Below, one piece after another: positions 1 to 13,700 of a DNA stretch of 64,000 nucleotides. The DNA comes from Neelides folsomi (taxonomy: Eukaryota > Arthropoda > Collembola > Neelipleona > Neelidae). The notes below the pieces were generated by a model that was given only the letters and a program-made list of their open reading frames with translations, did no database searches and had not been told where the DNA came from. Within the stretch, counting starts at the first letter, position 1. The number at the start of each line of letters is the position of its first letter. Location of the stretch: NCBI GenBank assembly GCA_034687125.1, contig JAQGBZ010000136.1, positions 91,104 to 155,103 on the forward strand, given 5' to 3'. A program made the translations under genes and the position numbers.

Positions 1-1516
1 ATTTAATACTCCTTGTAAATATATGTAATGTATTTATACGTATAGGAACTTTCGGCTTTATTTTTAAGATGGGCTTGAGATGGGCCTTATGGGAACTTAA
101 TTGCCTCGACCCTTCTCTGAACTGCGGGCGACCTCGTCACGACATCACCAGAGTTGTCCAACGACCGAGTAGATTTCAGTTAATTGTATAATCATAGAGC
201 GAGGAAATGATTGTTGATTTTGTCGAGCGGAGAGGAAGTGAGAGGAGAAAGGGACTGGACCCTTCGCATTACCTTGCAATTAGGGCTCCGTTTAATTACG
301 CTCTCTTCAACACGCCATGGTTTAACTCCTTGAAACAAATTGGAAAAGTACACGGAAAGACGCCCAGAATTCTTTCCCAGTCTGCTTCATCGAATCCCCC
401 AATTTTCTACCTCAAGGGAAAAAACCAGAATTCCTTTACAATATTCCAAAGAAACTTTTGGAAAATTAGATTAGAAATTAGCCACCCACGGCACACGGCA
501 ATTTCCTTCTTTTTCTCACTATCCCTTTTCTCGGACGCTCAACAAGTTCATGTTTGATTATACCTTATTATTACGCAGGTAAGTATAATGTAAATAAGGC
601 TTTACAATGTAATTCCCTTTTTTCTTTTGCAAGTTAAGCTTGGTTTTATACATTACTCTTTAGAACATCGCGTAGTTAAGAGCTGAGTTTCTTTATGACT
701 CTTTTAGGAAAGATGGAAGCCCGGTTTGGCTATTAGGATATTAGTGTAGAAAGTGAATGCTAATGATGCTAATGAAGAATGAAACGATGAGTAAGGACAT
801 TATGAGAAATATTATGACAGGTTGAGTTATGGTTTCCCCATATTATTATTTTATGGAAAAGTTCGGTGGTGGTGAAAGAAGCGCGGCAGCTGGGTGTGGA
901 CGCCGTGTGAGACTCCTGTTGTTCTCCAAGGCGCCAGTGGACTGAATGGTTTAATGCAAAGAAAACACTGGAGGTTCTTGAAATAAGGGACACTTGGGGA
1001 TTTGAGGGAGGAGGAAATTAGGAGTGTGGAGGAGACCAGCAGGAGAGCAATTATTATATTGGACAAAACCTTGGGTCAACTTCACTCTGCGGAGATCATT
1101 AATTATTCCGCTCCTCTATAATTAGTCGGCAATGACTTGGTCCATTCACCCCCTTCAATCCTCTCCAAATAGGGACCAAATATGGAATATTTCAATTCAA
1201 TCCACAATGCTCCTTTTAAAAACATATTCTTCGGACTCCCCTTTTGAGCCTTTAATCCCTTAAATAATTATTATAGTAAATATCATTCAATAATACTAAT
1301 AATAGTAAGTGTATTTAATTATTAGGTTTCAATAAAGTAATTTAATTGCACACTTTAATTTAGCTTTGATTCATAACTAAATTTAACATCAGTTAATATT
1401 TAATGAGAATAAATTCTTTTATTAATAGTTATTATGAAGATAGAATTATATGTTATTGCTCATAATCAGAATTTGTTTAATAAAGTTGAACATTATTTTA
1501 TGAGAGTGTGTTATAC

Positions 1517-1542
1517 TCTTGTAATATAGTCTTGTAATATAG
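1517..1542. repeat. 13-bp tandem duplication
   Basis: The 13-mer TCTTGTAATATAG occurs twice in direct tandem at 1517-1529 and 1530-1542. It looks like simple replication slippage in AT-rich DNA. Confidence 0.8.
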
Positions 1543-2825
1543 TAATTATAGTTATAATTATATTAGTAATATTAGAATTAGCGCTTATGATAAAACAAAG
1601 TAGCCAGTCAAAGGAATGTTCACATAAAAGCATTTAAGTATGTTAGAATCACCAATGTTAGAATCCTGAAGGTAAAATGAGAGATGTAAAAATGAAGAAC
1701 AAGTACTTTCAATTGTCCTCCACTGGGAAGCTGAAGAGGTTACAAGTTTTCAAACAAAGTTGGTGCCTCATGCGGAGATTTATCGTTAAATAAATTCGGA
1801 ATAAAATAAGTAGCTGCAAAACTCTGCAGGCATGTTGATTGTTGACTTAAGACAAAATATAAATCCAATCGATAAGTTTCTTATTTCAGTGGGAGGTCTG
1901 AAATTCAATTAAATTCCCAACATCTCTTGCGTGTCTCTTCGAATAATTCTCATTCTTCTCCTTATTAGTCGATCAAGGGAAATCCAAGCCAAGATTTTCC
2001 ATAAAGCCTTTTCCTAAACATTTTTATATCTTGATTTAATAACCAATTTCCTCCCCATGTTGTTTGGTTAATAATAAAATAATGCGTGTCTTGCCTTTAC
2101 ATCTTACCAATTTTTTACTTGAGAAAACACGGAGCATTATTTTATGATGGACCGAAGAAGGGTCGTCGGAGAACATAAGGGACAACCAGGGCGAGTTGGC
2201 GTGTTTCACGGAAACCCCAAACAGCAGACTTCAAGGCACCTTCAATTTTTTCTCATTACAAGCATGTGTAAATAGAAAATTAATCAATTACTTGAAAATC
2301 AAATTTATTCACACATGTGTTGGCGCAACTGATGAATTACCCGGTTTTTCATTTAATTTTCAAATTCAACATGTTGATGTATGATCTCTGTTTAATTCAC
2401 CATTTTGTGTGATGGGAAGATGGAATCTCAACCTGTTGATGGTATTTCGCGTAGTCGGCATCATGTAATACAATAAATATTGTTTATGATTTGTAATTTC
2501 GTAAAATGATTATACAAAAGATTTGTACAAACTTTGTTTACGATGAGAAGAACATAAAGTTAAAATTTCATTACGCGTTGGGCTATAGAGGATATGTATA
2601 AAGGAATGAGTTGTTTTTCTTTATGAATTTTAATCAAAGTTAAAGAATTAATTTGAAGTTTAGGCGAAGTCATTATTTATTCATTAGAATATATAATAGT
2701 GGATGATTCGAAATTAATCTGGCATATTGGGACTTGTGTTATTAAGTGGTGGAGATCATAGGGAGCGAGGTAATTGGAGTCGGAGCTCCGTGAATCAAAG
2801 ATATGAACTTCAAATGAATAACAGA

Positions 2826-2935
2826 AAGGGAGAAGGTCAATTTCATCAATTCTCATAATTATATTTTCACCTTTAGTAATTAGTTTGAAATGACTCATCA
2901 AATTTGCATCCACTGCCGCTGCTGACCTCACCCTT
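2826..2935 (+). repeat. Diverged non-coding repeat, copy 1
   Basis: This stretch shares an ordered set of words with 8930-9040: GGTCAATTTCAT, then TAATTATATTTTCACCTT, then TAATTAG, then an ATGACT...TCAA..TTTGC segment, then GCTGCTGAC.TCA. Spacing differs by a few bases between copies. The agreement in order suggests a common origin, either an old interspersed repeat or a duplicated regulatory element. No coding potential is seen. Confidence 0.5.
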
Positions 2936-5900
2936 TCCTCAAGTAGCAGCAGAGTGGGAAGTTGGAAGTTGATCCAATTCCTTGTCATCAGATTTGATTA
3001 GATTAAAAACTCCTTCGGCATCCCTCCAGTCAATCTCACTTATTTTTTACATCATTTTTCAATCTCATCCTCTCTTAGATCCCTTTGTTCTCCCTGCAAA
3101 TCAAGTTTTGCAGATATAAATTAAAACTCTAATTAGCTCTGACATTCAATTCATCTTTTCTATTTGTCTTATTATCTTCATTCCCTTGAGCCTCATTACC
3201 CCTTCCCCATTTAGTCATTATCGTTTAATTCTTAACTCTCTTTCTCATTACAGGAGATTTTGAAAAGGTCAGGAAAGATTGATATGAATTCCACTGGTTT
3301 AATCCGCCATTTGAGATTCCTTATGTAATTGCCCCAATTATCTTTCTTTTTTGCTTGAGAGGAAATTGCAATTTGAAATATCTGATTGAAGGATTTGCGT
3401 TGTTTGGTCTGAGGAATTCACCAGTAGCTGAAGTGGAGTTGTTAAGTTAATGGGGACTCAACTCAAGTTCACTACAAGAGATGCGGAGTTGAAATCATGA
3501 AGTTGGATAAGTTTAGTGGGATAATCTAATAATCTCATGCAAATTGAATCATGAGGAGAATAATTGGGGGAAGATGTACAGCTTTGCGTGATGTGCTTCG
3601 AACCACAGGGGTTCTTCTACCCTTTTTCCCCTTTGATCGGTCTCGGTCAAACCCATTAAGATCTGAGTGTTTCCACTATTTTATTTTCGGCCTTTTTTTA
3701 CTATGTCAAGTCTTCGGCGCTTTCCTGACTCTCGACCTTTACTAATTTATGCACTGAATAATCATTTAAACTACAAACGCCTATTTCCCCGAGTTCTCTA
3801 TCTATCTGTGGTCTTTTCTATTTAACACATACAACATAGTTACATATCCATTGCTCTTCCTCTTCACACATAAATTATCTTATCTCCTACATTTATTCTC
3901 TCTTTATAATATGTGTGTAAAAGTTAATCACAAACTACTACGACTAGGATACATAATACTATGAATGTTATTGTAAAAATAATATACCATTTAATTCAAA
4001 AACAGTATTATATTATGTACATACAAGAAGTACAAGTACAGTACATTAATACATTACTTTTTATTATTTTTGAAGCACTTTTGTGCAATTTTGTAGCTAT
4101 TTAGGTATATGGTACTCCTGCATTTATAGTAGAATTAAAACAAGTTTAATATTTAATAGAATAATTCTCAAGATTAAAATCCGTGGAATGAAATTAAGGG
4201 AAAGTAATTAAACCTCTAAGGGGTTTCTGGTATTTATTTAATTTTCCAATTACGTGTGGAAGAAGGGCCCTTCATTTATGTAATGATCTCATATCAGGGG
4301 GATCTCAAAGGAGGTCTAAGATTTGTTGCCCATGTTAATTGAAACTGCCAATCAAGTTAATGAAGCTATGCATGGCATGAAATCTGAGCCCCAACATCTC
4401 CCATGTAAACGAAGCTCCAAAGCATTCATCTATGGTGTTTCAGGGAGGCGCCCAGGAGAAACTCTGATATAAATAATGAACGTATATCAAACGATGGCTC
4501 CCGATACTCCTCAGCAAACTCAGTTAGAGTATAAAAAGTTTGCCAGGTGTCATTTAGAAGAAAACAAATAGTTTCCAGTCACGATCAAAACTACTTAGCG
4601 AGTTCACCATTGACGATGGCTATCGTCGGTTTTCAAACTCCGCCTTCCCCATCAATCCATTCCATTTAATTGAAGTTCAAGAAAAATATATTCAAAAGTT
4701 TAATAAACTCACCTTATCCTTTCATCTCAAACCTTCATTTTTCTTATGGTGTAATTTATTACAAGTGGCATGATGGAGAACAATTATGTAATCTTCAACA
4801 TCCTTTTAGTAATGGATACCATATAATAGTAAAGAGTCCAGTTCATTAGGATTCCATTACAATTTAAATAATTACATTTAATTAATTATTTGCTTATTCA
4901 ATTCACTGGCTTTGAATTAACTATTTCTAATTCAATGCGCTACATACCTGAATTTGAATTTCTTTAGACCTATCATAGCTGTGATAAGATTGTGTACTTC
5001 TAATATAATACCTTTGCATTTATAAATATCAAATATCCACTCAAGGATATAAAGTCTAAAGACAAATAGAATTTAATTATTTATTCAAGTAGCATGGATT
5101 GGACATTCATTGATGTATGAACATGATGTTGAAGCATGTTAGGAGTTGATAGAAATCGATTGACGTGATCGTTAAATAATAATAATTCATCGTAGCAAAT
5201 TGATAAAGGGAAATTAGGATAAAGAAGATGGTGGGCATTGTGATGGAGGCAAACGGTAGCTGAATGAAAATTTAATCACTCATATCCTCTCCAGCATCTG
5301 AATTGCATTACGAAGTTGGAGATCCCCGCTGTCCTCCCAATCTCTCCCATCGGACCGCTTTTTATTCCAACATTTTTTGATTTGTGATTTATTTAATTTC
5401 TCATTTGACTCAATGAAGGACTTCTCTTATGCGATTATCCAGACTTGGAGCCAGACAGATAATAAGTTTAACTTTCAGTGGACCACCCGGTCGTTTCAAT
5501 TAAATCTCTCTTCTACCGTTTAATATTTATGCTCTCTTCAATCCACTCGCGCATTTGCTCTTATGATTCCTTGCTTAATTTCTTCTATTAGAGAAATAAT
5601 AAAACTGTCAACTCAAATGACTTTTCGATTCAATACATACATACATAGATAACTATCTAAAATGTAAAAGAGACATGTGCTCATATGTATTCGAGGATGT
5701 AAGGTTTGTAAAATTGAAGTATCCATTTACATCATTAAATTATAATTTTTACAAAATTACCAAATGCTACTCATTTTTAAACATTTATTCATCTCAAGAT
5801 TTCCTTAATTCTAAATGCTTTCCATAATAATATTAATTGCATCAGATGGCAAATATGAAATTCAAATGAGGTAAACACGAGAGTTTTCCTTAGGAGTCAA

Positions 5901-8027
5901 AGTTAAGTAATAATAGAGTCGGTGGGTCAAGTGACTAATTAGAATTATTATTCTGGAAACGAATCTCCCTCTGAATAATTCTCTCATAATTTGTGGAAAA
6001 GAAAAAGCAGAAAAAAGAAAGAAGTTTGGGTCTCTTGGCATGTTTTACTTTAATTTTTCTCTCGCTTCAACCTCGGGACCTCTCCTAATCAGTTATAATT
6101 AATGGTTCTCCGTATAAGGAACCCTTTAAGGGATTCTCTCTATTCCACAAAATAATATGACCCACCGATTTACCATAACTTTAACTCTTCCCCTTCCTTA
6201 ATGAGCTTTGTTGGAAAACAGGAGACTTTAACTTACAACACAAACACAATTCCTCTCTTAGGTCCCCCATTCATCAAATCTCAATGAGACAAATCTCTCG
6301 AGAGCTTCATATTGAATAAAATTACATTCATTGTAGATATATATTACAAGTATACCCGATGTAATACTCGTAATATACAATTAATTAAGTAGGAATATTA
6401 TTTGCAAACACGCTCGCTGTTCCAATCACGTCAAAATTATAAATTACTAATATTTTTATTCTTATAATTTAGCATATTGGTTGTATCTATTTATTATTAG
6501 TTTATTAGACAATACGAGAAGATGGTTATTTTGATAATAAAAAACAGAAGTTGTAATCCGATTTGTCCTGCTGATGAGGGAAAAGGTGAAGGGTTGAGTG
6601 TGGGAGATGAAAGAACCATTCTGGCGGAGTAATGGATTGCCCAATGCGGAGCTGAGTGTGTTCATGGCTTTCCCTGCTGTTTGGACCAGAGAAATCTTTC
6701 AAAGCCTTGTCAGATTGATGGGTACGAATGAGCAACTGGCCGAAGCTTCCGATCTCGTAAATTACCAACTCATTCTCTCCCCCTCTCAACCCTTGTAATT
6801 CCTCAGATAGGTGATCATCTGCTTGACCTTTAATCGGGTCGAGAGTTCAATCGTTTATCTCTCTTCTTCATCCTTACCTTTGTGGTCATGTGAGGCTCGG
6901 AGACTCATGCTGCTTCTTCTCTATTTCATTTAATTCAGGGCAGCGGAGGGCTTCAATTCAATATGCCTTTCAATTATTCTCATTTACCATCCCATTATTG
7001 TTCCTCTTTTGCTTATTCATCTTCCTACCATTCGGATTCAAATAATGAAATTTAATATAGGCTTCCATAAATTATCATATAGACTCCCTACTACAGATAT
7101 AAGCAATCGATTATTAAATATTAATAGAACATCATCAACGTTGATCAAGCTAAAGTAACTTCTTGTGCATTTGTTTAATACACGTACATACCTATATTTA
7201 TTTATTATTAGTCTACTATAATCATTTATCATGTTTGCCTTTATTTATTAAATATGCAGTATGAAACATCTACTTACAGCAAATACTCAATAATAAATGG
7301 GCAATGATAATTGTAAGGTAGGTAATAGACTTTGTAAGAGATTCTTATATTAACAATGGGATGAGGGTGAGGAAATGAAAGAATCGTTGATTTGGTAAAC
7401 GAGATGGATAAATCTTTGGACTGGAGCAAGGGGATAAAAGGAGGTAGTTACCGTCTATGAGGTAAACAAATGTTTGTCAACGCAGAGGGGGATCACTGCG
7501 GTGTTTTTAACGGTTCCAGCGGGGCTCCTTGAGCTCCCTTTACACAAACAGACGGAGGTAATTGTGCGAGGAGATTTCCCTTTCAAAGAATTTTCGGCGA
7601 CTCAAAGGAAGGATCAATTGGGCGAGTTGAAAAGGACGGAGGTTCTTCGAGGACTTACAATTACAATTTATCTACTCGTGTAATACATCGCGCTTGACCA
7701 CCTTGCGACCGAAACTTCCTCAATTGCTCGTAATTACGCTTTAACAAACTCTCCCACACACGCACTCCAAAAAATGTCGAACCTTTGTCGCCTTATTGAC
7801 TTTTTCTGTATCTGATAGATATCGTGTATCGTGGAGATATTTCCATCTCTTAATCTTTAATTCTTTTAATCATTAGGACATGATGTTTTGAATATGATTC
7901 TTGTTCATACCATGGGTATTTATTGTTTGTAAGTCATATCAATGATTCAACTTTGATCGAACTCATATTTTATGGAATGAATTTAAAAGAGCTCCACTTT
8001 TGTTATAATTTTTTATTGTTTTATATC

Positions 8028-8464
8028 GTGCCATTATTTATCTTAGAGCACATAGGGAATAGAGAGTTTCAGGAATCTTCCTCTTCGACTTGAGCTTCCT
8101 CTTGATGACGTAGAAAGGCAAGGGGCAGAGCAAGAGAAACCTTATAATCTACTTTCAGGAAGTTTCTTCTTGTGTTCTTTCTCTTGGTTTGTGAAATGCT
8201 GCACGAGAAGTGAGTGCGGATGTGCGAAAGGTTCGCAAAAGGCAAGAATATTCAATTTCATTGAGTCCTATGCAACCAAGATGAGTCATGCTTTTTTAGA
8301 CTCCCACTCCAGCATCCTCTTGCCCGATAGAAGTTACTAGGGGTTTCAAGTGGAAGAACAAGTCGAAGTCAAACCCTCCTATAAGTCCCAAATGAAAATA
8401 ATAGGGAAATCCATGGAAATTTTGTTGAAATTTTGCCCAATGTGCTCTAAGATAATAATGGCAC
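8028..8464. mobile_element. Foldback / MITE-like element with 30-bp inverted termini
   Basis: Two nearly identical inverted sequences bound a segment of about 437 bp. The left end (8028-8057) begins GTGCCATTATT and continues TATCTTAGAGCACATAGGG; the right end (8436-8464), read in reverse complement, is the same apart from one missing T and one A/T change. The interior is richer in G and C than its surroundings and has further partial self-complementarity, for example CTTCGACTTG near 8090 against CAAGTCGAAG near 8360. No transposase frame is present. This fits a non-autonomous DNA transposon or foldback element. A clear target-site duplication is not visible, so the family is unknown. Confidence 0.6.
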
Positions 8465-10719
8465 TGTAAAGTATACGAAATTAATGGAATAAGGAGCGGT
8501 TTGAATTATAAATAAATGGCATTTGAATTGACATTCACGAGTTTCGTTCATCATAATGTTTTGCTCCTTGCATAATAATTAGAGATTTTAAATTAAATGG
8601 GCCATTGTTGATACCGCTTATAATGGTAGTAATTAAAAGATTGAGCAATGGAGATGATTGTGATATGACCGCTATGGGATAAATGAGTGTATTAGAATAA
8701 TGTTTTAGCGCGTTCGAATAAAAGGGCCGATAAGGTTGATAATGGTTGATAATAGTAATTACAAAGTCAAAAGTAATTGTCAAGAAGCGTAAAATTCGTT
8801 CTCAATCTGGCTCAGATTTGGACAAAGGATTAAGAAGAGCATAGGGGATGTATATATATAAAAAGGTGAATTTCATATGAAAATACGTAGTGGATCATAA
8901 AGGGGCTGGCGAACGCAATTATCTTGAATAATGAAGGGGGTCAATTTCATTAATTATATTTTCACCTTCAATAATTAGGAATCGATGACTGGTCAATTTT
9001 GCTCTCGAGTTTCCTTTTACAAGCTGCTGACATCATTATCACATTGGACCGGCAGCCAACAAACATCCCCTTTAAACCCTTCTTTAGCGCAAGTAAACCA
9101 AAGGGATCCAGGTGAGCTAATTTATTTCAAGTCATCTCATTTGATTGGATTACAAGATCCATGAAAAAAACATAAAGAAAACTTGATATTTTGCTTTTCT
9201 AATCTCAACTTTCAGACATCAATTATTCAATTAATTTTAAAATGTATGTTCATTTCTGTACTATGGATTTTTACGTACATGTAGGCTATGTACTCTACTA
9301 CATGTTAGACGTTGACAAAACATTCCATTTATATATGTATAGTACATAGGTTTTAAATATTTAAGACGAAGAAAAACGCCCGTGTTTTTGAAGAAAGTTA
9401 AGGTTTAAAGGGCTTGAAGAGCGTTTTCAAATCTTTAGAAAGAGGGGAGTTTGTACGAAGAATAAGAACCAACGAGCTCATTAGTGTGTTATTTAACTTC
9501 AGTTAACAACCTGCTTTGAATGAGAATCAAAGGAGTCTTTTAAGGAGGCAGAGAGGTCATCGTTAAAGGCGGATGATGAATTGCGGATCCAAGAAGTTTG
9601 CAAAGAAATGAAATTGAATTCCAATTTGGTTGAGTCAATAATGAAACCCATTAGTTGTTGTAATTTATTAGTCACAACTCACGTTTATTTACTATTTATT
9701 AACGATCTCAATAGTATTAATATTGTAAAGAGATTCATTTCGCTAAATGAACATCCATTAATTATCTTATTACACACGTTATACAAATTTAATCACTTGC
9801 GTAGGTTTGTAATATATTGTGCTTACAAATAACACAATTCCAATACGTTACTATACGTAGAAGTGCACACATACATAATATGTATATTAAATTAATACAA
9901 TGTTTCATTTATCAAGATTAAAAAATAATTGGATTATCATATAAATGGATTTATTATTAATTACAGCATAATTCATTTAATAGTCCAGAGTTGACATTTG
10001 TCAAGGAAGAATGATTAAATGGTCAATGAAGCTCATTGGGAACTCGTAGGAATCTGATTGATGTATTTAGTTACATGGGAGAAGAAAATGGTTTGGGAAC
10101 GAGTCTTTAAATCTCCAGTGAGACCTGAAGAATTCCCTTGTGTGTATGTGAGTTATATGGCCAGGGATGTTGAATTGAAGACTAATTGCCATTCAATTCT
10201 CCCCAATTGTCGCTCACTATTGAAAAATGTGTTCTTATTTGTACAATTCTGAATTGATTGGGATTTGATTGAACTCCATTTCACTCTATTCATCTCCCAT
10301 GACCCCTTCTGAAGAGTTCACTCAATTGAGATCAAAGGAATTATCATTACCTAATGAACCCTAATATTCACATCCAAGTCGTCTGAAAAGTACGTGGAGA
10401 GACGTAATGGAAATTACAGGTTGAATGAAGAAGGTTCATTCCTCTTAATCTCTTCACTAAATAATAATACTAATAATCTAATTCCATATAAAGGCTCTTC
10501 TCCTTACAATGTGGATAATATATATGACATTTTCATACTTATGGTATCACTCGACTCGGATTTTCCTCGGTAATCCATGTAGAGGAATTTCGTGGCCCAA
10601 GGGCTTAAATTGTAAATGTAAATAGGGGAGTAATGAGGGAAGAATAAATAATATGAATCGATTTGAAAGAATGATGAAGGTCAATAAGTGATTGAGCAGT
10701 TTTGATCTCCTTCTTTCGC
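8465..10719. other. Intergenic DNA 3' of the homeobox gene
   Basis: No gene is supportable here. It contains the second copy of the diverged repeat (8930-9040). Open frames such as 9581-9832 and 10058-10252 are AT-rich and show no protein-like features. Confidence 0.5.
8930..9040 (+). repeat. Diverged non-coding repeat, copy 2
   Basis: This is the partner of 2826-2935. It shares GGTCAATTTCAT, TAATTATATTTTCACCTT, TAATTAG, and a downstream GCTGCTGACATCA segment in the same order and orientation. The core contains TAATTA homeodomain-type sites. Confidence 0.5.
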
Positions 10720-13700
10720 CTACCTCTCGTCTTCTCCATCACCGCTGCTGCTCTCTCGAGCTTTAACCTTTTGTGGGCCGCTTAGAGGGAATTTGGCCAA
10801 TTCGAGCTTCTGCCCTCCCCACTTCTCCTCAGAGTTGAACAGATCCCGCAGTGGAAGGTCGGAGGCGAGGTGAGGGGGGAGGAACAGCGGCTGCTCGTTC
10901 ACGAATCCCCCGCCCACGCACGCCCCGACGTTCAAGTGAGCAAGTAGGGATTGGAAGGAAGGCGGGTAGGGAAAGAACGGCGACCCGCGACGGACGCCTC
11001 CAGATAGATATCCCACCGGCTGGGAACTCCAGGGATGAGGAATCCGATGCGGGAAGAAATGGTGAGAAGGTGGGGATGGCAATGGGGAAATATGAGCTTC
11101 AGGCTTTCGCACATACAACGGTCCAAATGGAGAGGACATTTGATTGGACCCGCCTGGCGAACCTCCGAGATGAATTCCCCCGGCAAATGGATTATAAGGA
11201 TGACTTGCAGGACCAACTTTTTCTTGTTTTCGCCATTTGGCCCTCCGGTTTTGGAACCAAACCTGAAACATTTTAAATCGTCTTAATTAACATCATATCA
11301 TTCTTATCCAATTTGGGATATTTAATTGCACGAGTCATTTCCTTATATGTGCATCTATCTATATTAGCGTATTGTAAATAATTGACAATGGTTTTATTTC
11401 ATATGTATGTATTCTAATGGAAATAGACATTAGATAAATAAAGGGGAACTTCAACTTATTAGAACGCCAGATGAAATTCAACGAAGGAGGAATTAACATT
11501 TGTTCCATCATGGAAGCGAGTGCTTGAATGCCGAATCTTTTGTATGTACGAGTACTTATATAATATGGACGGATCAAAGGGCCGGAAAAGGAATTTGAAG
11601 GGATTTGAGTGAAATATGATCGGCTTCCAGGCTCACCTATTTCTCATCTGCATAAATACATATAAGAACTTGAATCAATTCTTCCTTGTCTGGAACCTCT
11701 CAAAAGTGAAGAATTCATAGAAGTTCATCTCTTTTCGTCACTCACACTCTGCCCGGTTAAGATGGATAAATAATTATATGGAGTATTTTGGAAATGACAG
11801 GACCAAATAAATAAAATGGAAAAAGAAGAAGAGTGGGAAAAGGTGAAGGAGTTGAAAAGATGCGTCCAGGGAAAGAAGAAAAAACCGTTTTGTTTTACGA
11901 ACCACCCCCCATTGAGTTACAAATGAAAATGGAAGAGCGATCTCTAATTCTATTCTCTACCTGCTCTCCTTTAGCATTTTCTCGGGTAAATCCAAAGTGC
12001 TCTGGGTTAGAACCATTAGAAGATATGAGACGAAAATATCCTTTATTTTTCACAAACCACATTTAATGAGAACACGAGGCCTTAAAATATTAAAAAGGAG
12101 CAGACGGAAAGTAAACGATGGTTCGACCATTCATAACATCCCTTTCCAGACCTTCAGCCAAATTTGTCTTTTTCTTAATTAGCCATTGGAGATCCTTTGT
12201 GTAGAGAAACGAGGGTGAAGATTTTAAACAAAACCTCTACTAAATACTTTAAGTTATATGGGGTTACTTCGTTATATCTATGTATGGCTTATCCTACATT
12301 CAAATTACATTTACGAATTCTTATGTGTCTGTGTTTACTATTCTACTAATGTTCCTATTGTCGAATAGTAACTTCGAGCTTAATAGACATTTGTGAATTG
12401 AAGAATTGAGTTTATGTCTAGGGAAAGATGTAATGTATAATCTATTTAGTGGCATTGAAACAATCCAGAAGGGTGAACATGGGCCAATTTTGTAAAAGTA
12501 AAAAGGCGGGGATTTGAAGACGACCACCAAGAAAAAGGTAAAGTGAGCGCAATGAGGCGTATGGGCGTAGATGTAAATTACAAGGGAGAGCGGGCAGGAA
12601 ACCCTCCTCACACTCTAATCAATGATTAAGGCACATCTTTACCTGAATTCGAGCTTCAGTCAATCCGACCTTCATGGCAAGCTCTTCCCTACAAAACAAA
12701 ACATCAATGAAGTGCCTTTCCAAACATCCGCTCTTTTGTTCAATGAATTTAAATTGAGCTTTTTAGGCCCTTAATAGTTGTAGACCAACCAGGAGAAAAT
12801 AAAAAAAGTTTTTAATTAATTGAAAAGTTTAAAAGAATAATGGAAATTTGAAATTGAATTGAAAGTTTGGAATAATGGACTGATAAAAATTATTGAGCAT
12901 ACGAACCTTGTGAAAACATCAGGGTAGTGGGTTCGTGCAAAGGCCTTCTCAAGTTCTTCTAATTGAAAGCTTGTAAAAGTGGTTCTGTATCTTCTTTGCT
13001 TTCTTTTCGCCGGCATTTCATCGACTTCATCAGTTGATCCGTTTTCATGTTCATCGGAGAATCTTTCTTCGTTGTCCATTGAGTCTCGACGATAAGATTC
13101 GGTGCTTCGCCCTTCCTCATCTGCGAGTTTCTCAAAGTCTTGGGACTCCTTGGGCGATAAATTCCCAGCTTCCTCATCCTTATCTCCATTTATGAGATCT
13201 GGAAAAGAGAATTGAAAGAGATGAGTCGCAAATTACTTCCCAATTTCCCCCTTCACATCTCATTGCTCTTCAATTATTCTGTTCGACGATTAGGCACGGG
13301 ATCCACAGCCAGAGCGAGTCCCATTAAATTGAAAAGCAAATTCAAATCTCAAAGTGGGGAATCTTCTTGGAACATTTTACATAGTTGAGTGAATATTGCA
13401 TTTAAGAATATCACAACTGTGCTATGAATGTTCTTCACCCCATTTAATATTGGAAAATTGGCTGGGGATCTTAATGTTTTTCATGGTCCTTGAGTGGGCT
13501 ATATTCTGTAGCATGTGCTACATGGTCACACTTTAACCACTTCCTTTCGGACCTGCAACCATTGTCCCTTTAAAGAAGGGACCAGAATGGAAAAAACGAA
13601 ACGTCGGCAATTTTCGCCTTTATGATCCTTAAACTCCTTGAAATGTGTCCATTAAGGTAGGTGGGCACTCGGCTTGCCGTTTATTTCCACAATTTCTAAC

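Larger units (their letters stand above)
1..8027. other. Gene-free AT-rich DNA
   Basis: I find no supportable gene in these 8 kb. The longest open frames (for example 207-557 plus and 769-1066 minus) have no recognisable domain and no convincing splice partners, and several begin at TTG or GTG rather than ATG. The stretch is AT-rich with many TAATTA-type words. It contains a 13-bp tandem duplication near 1517 and one copy of a diverged repeat near 2830. It lies downstream of the aristaless gene, so cis-regulatory DNA is possible, but that is inference. Confidence 0.5.
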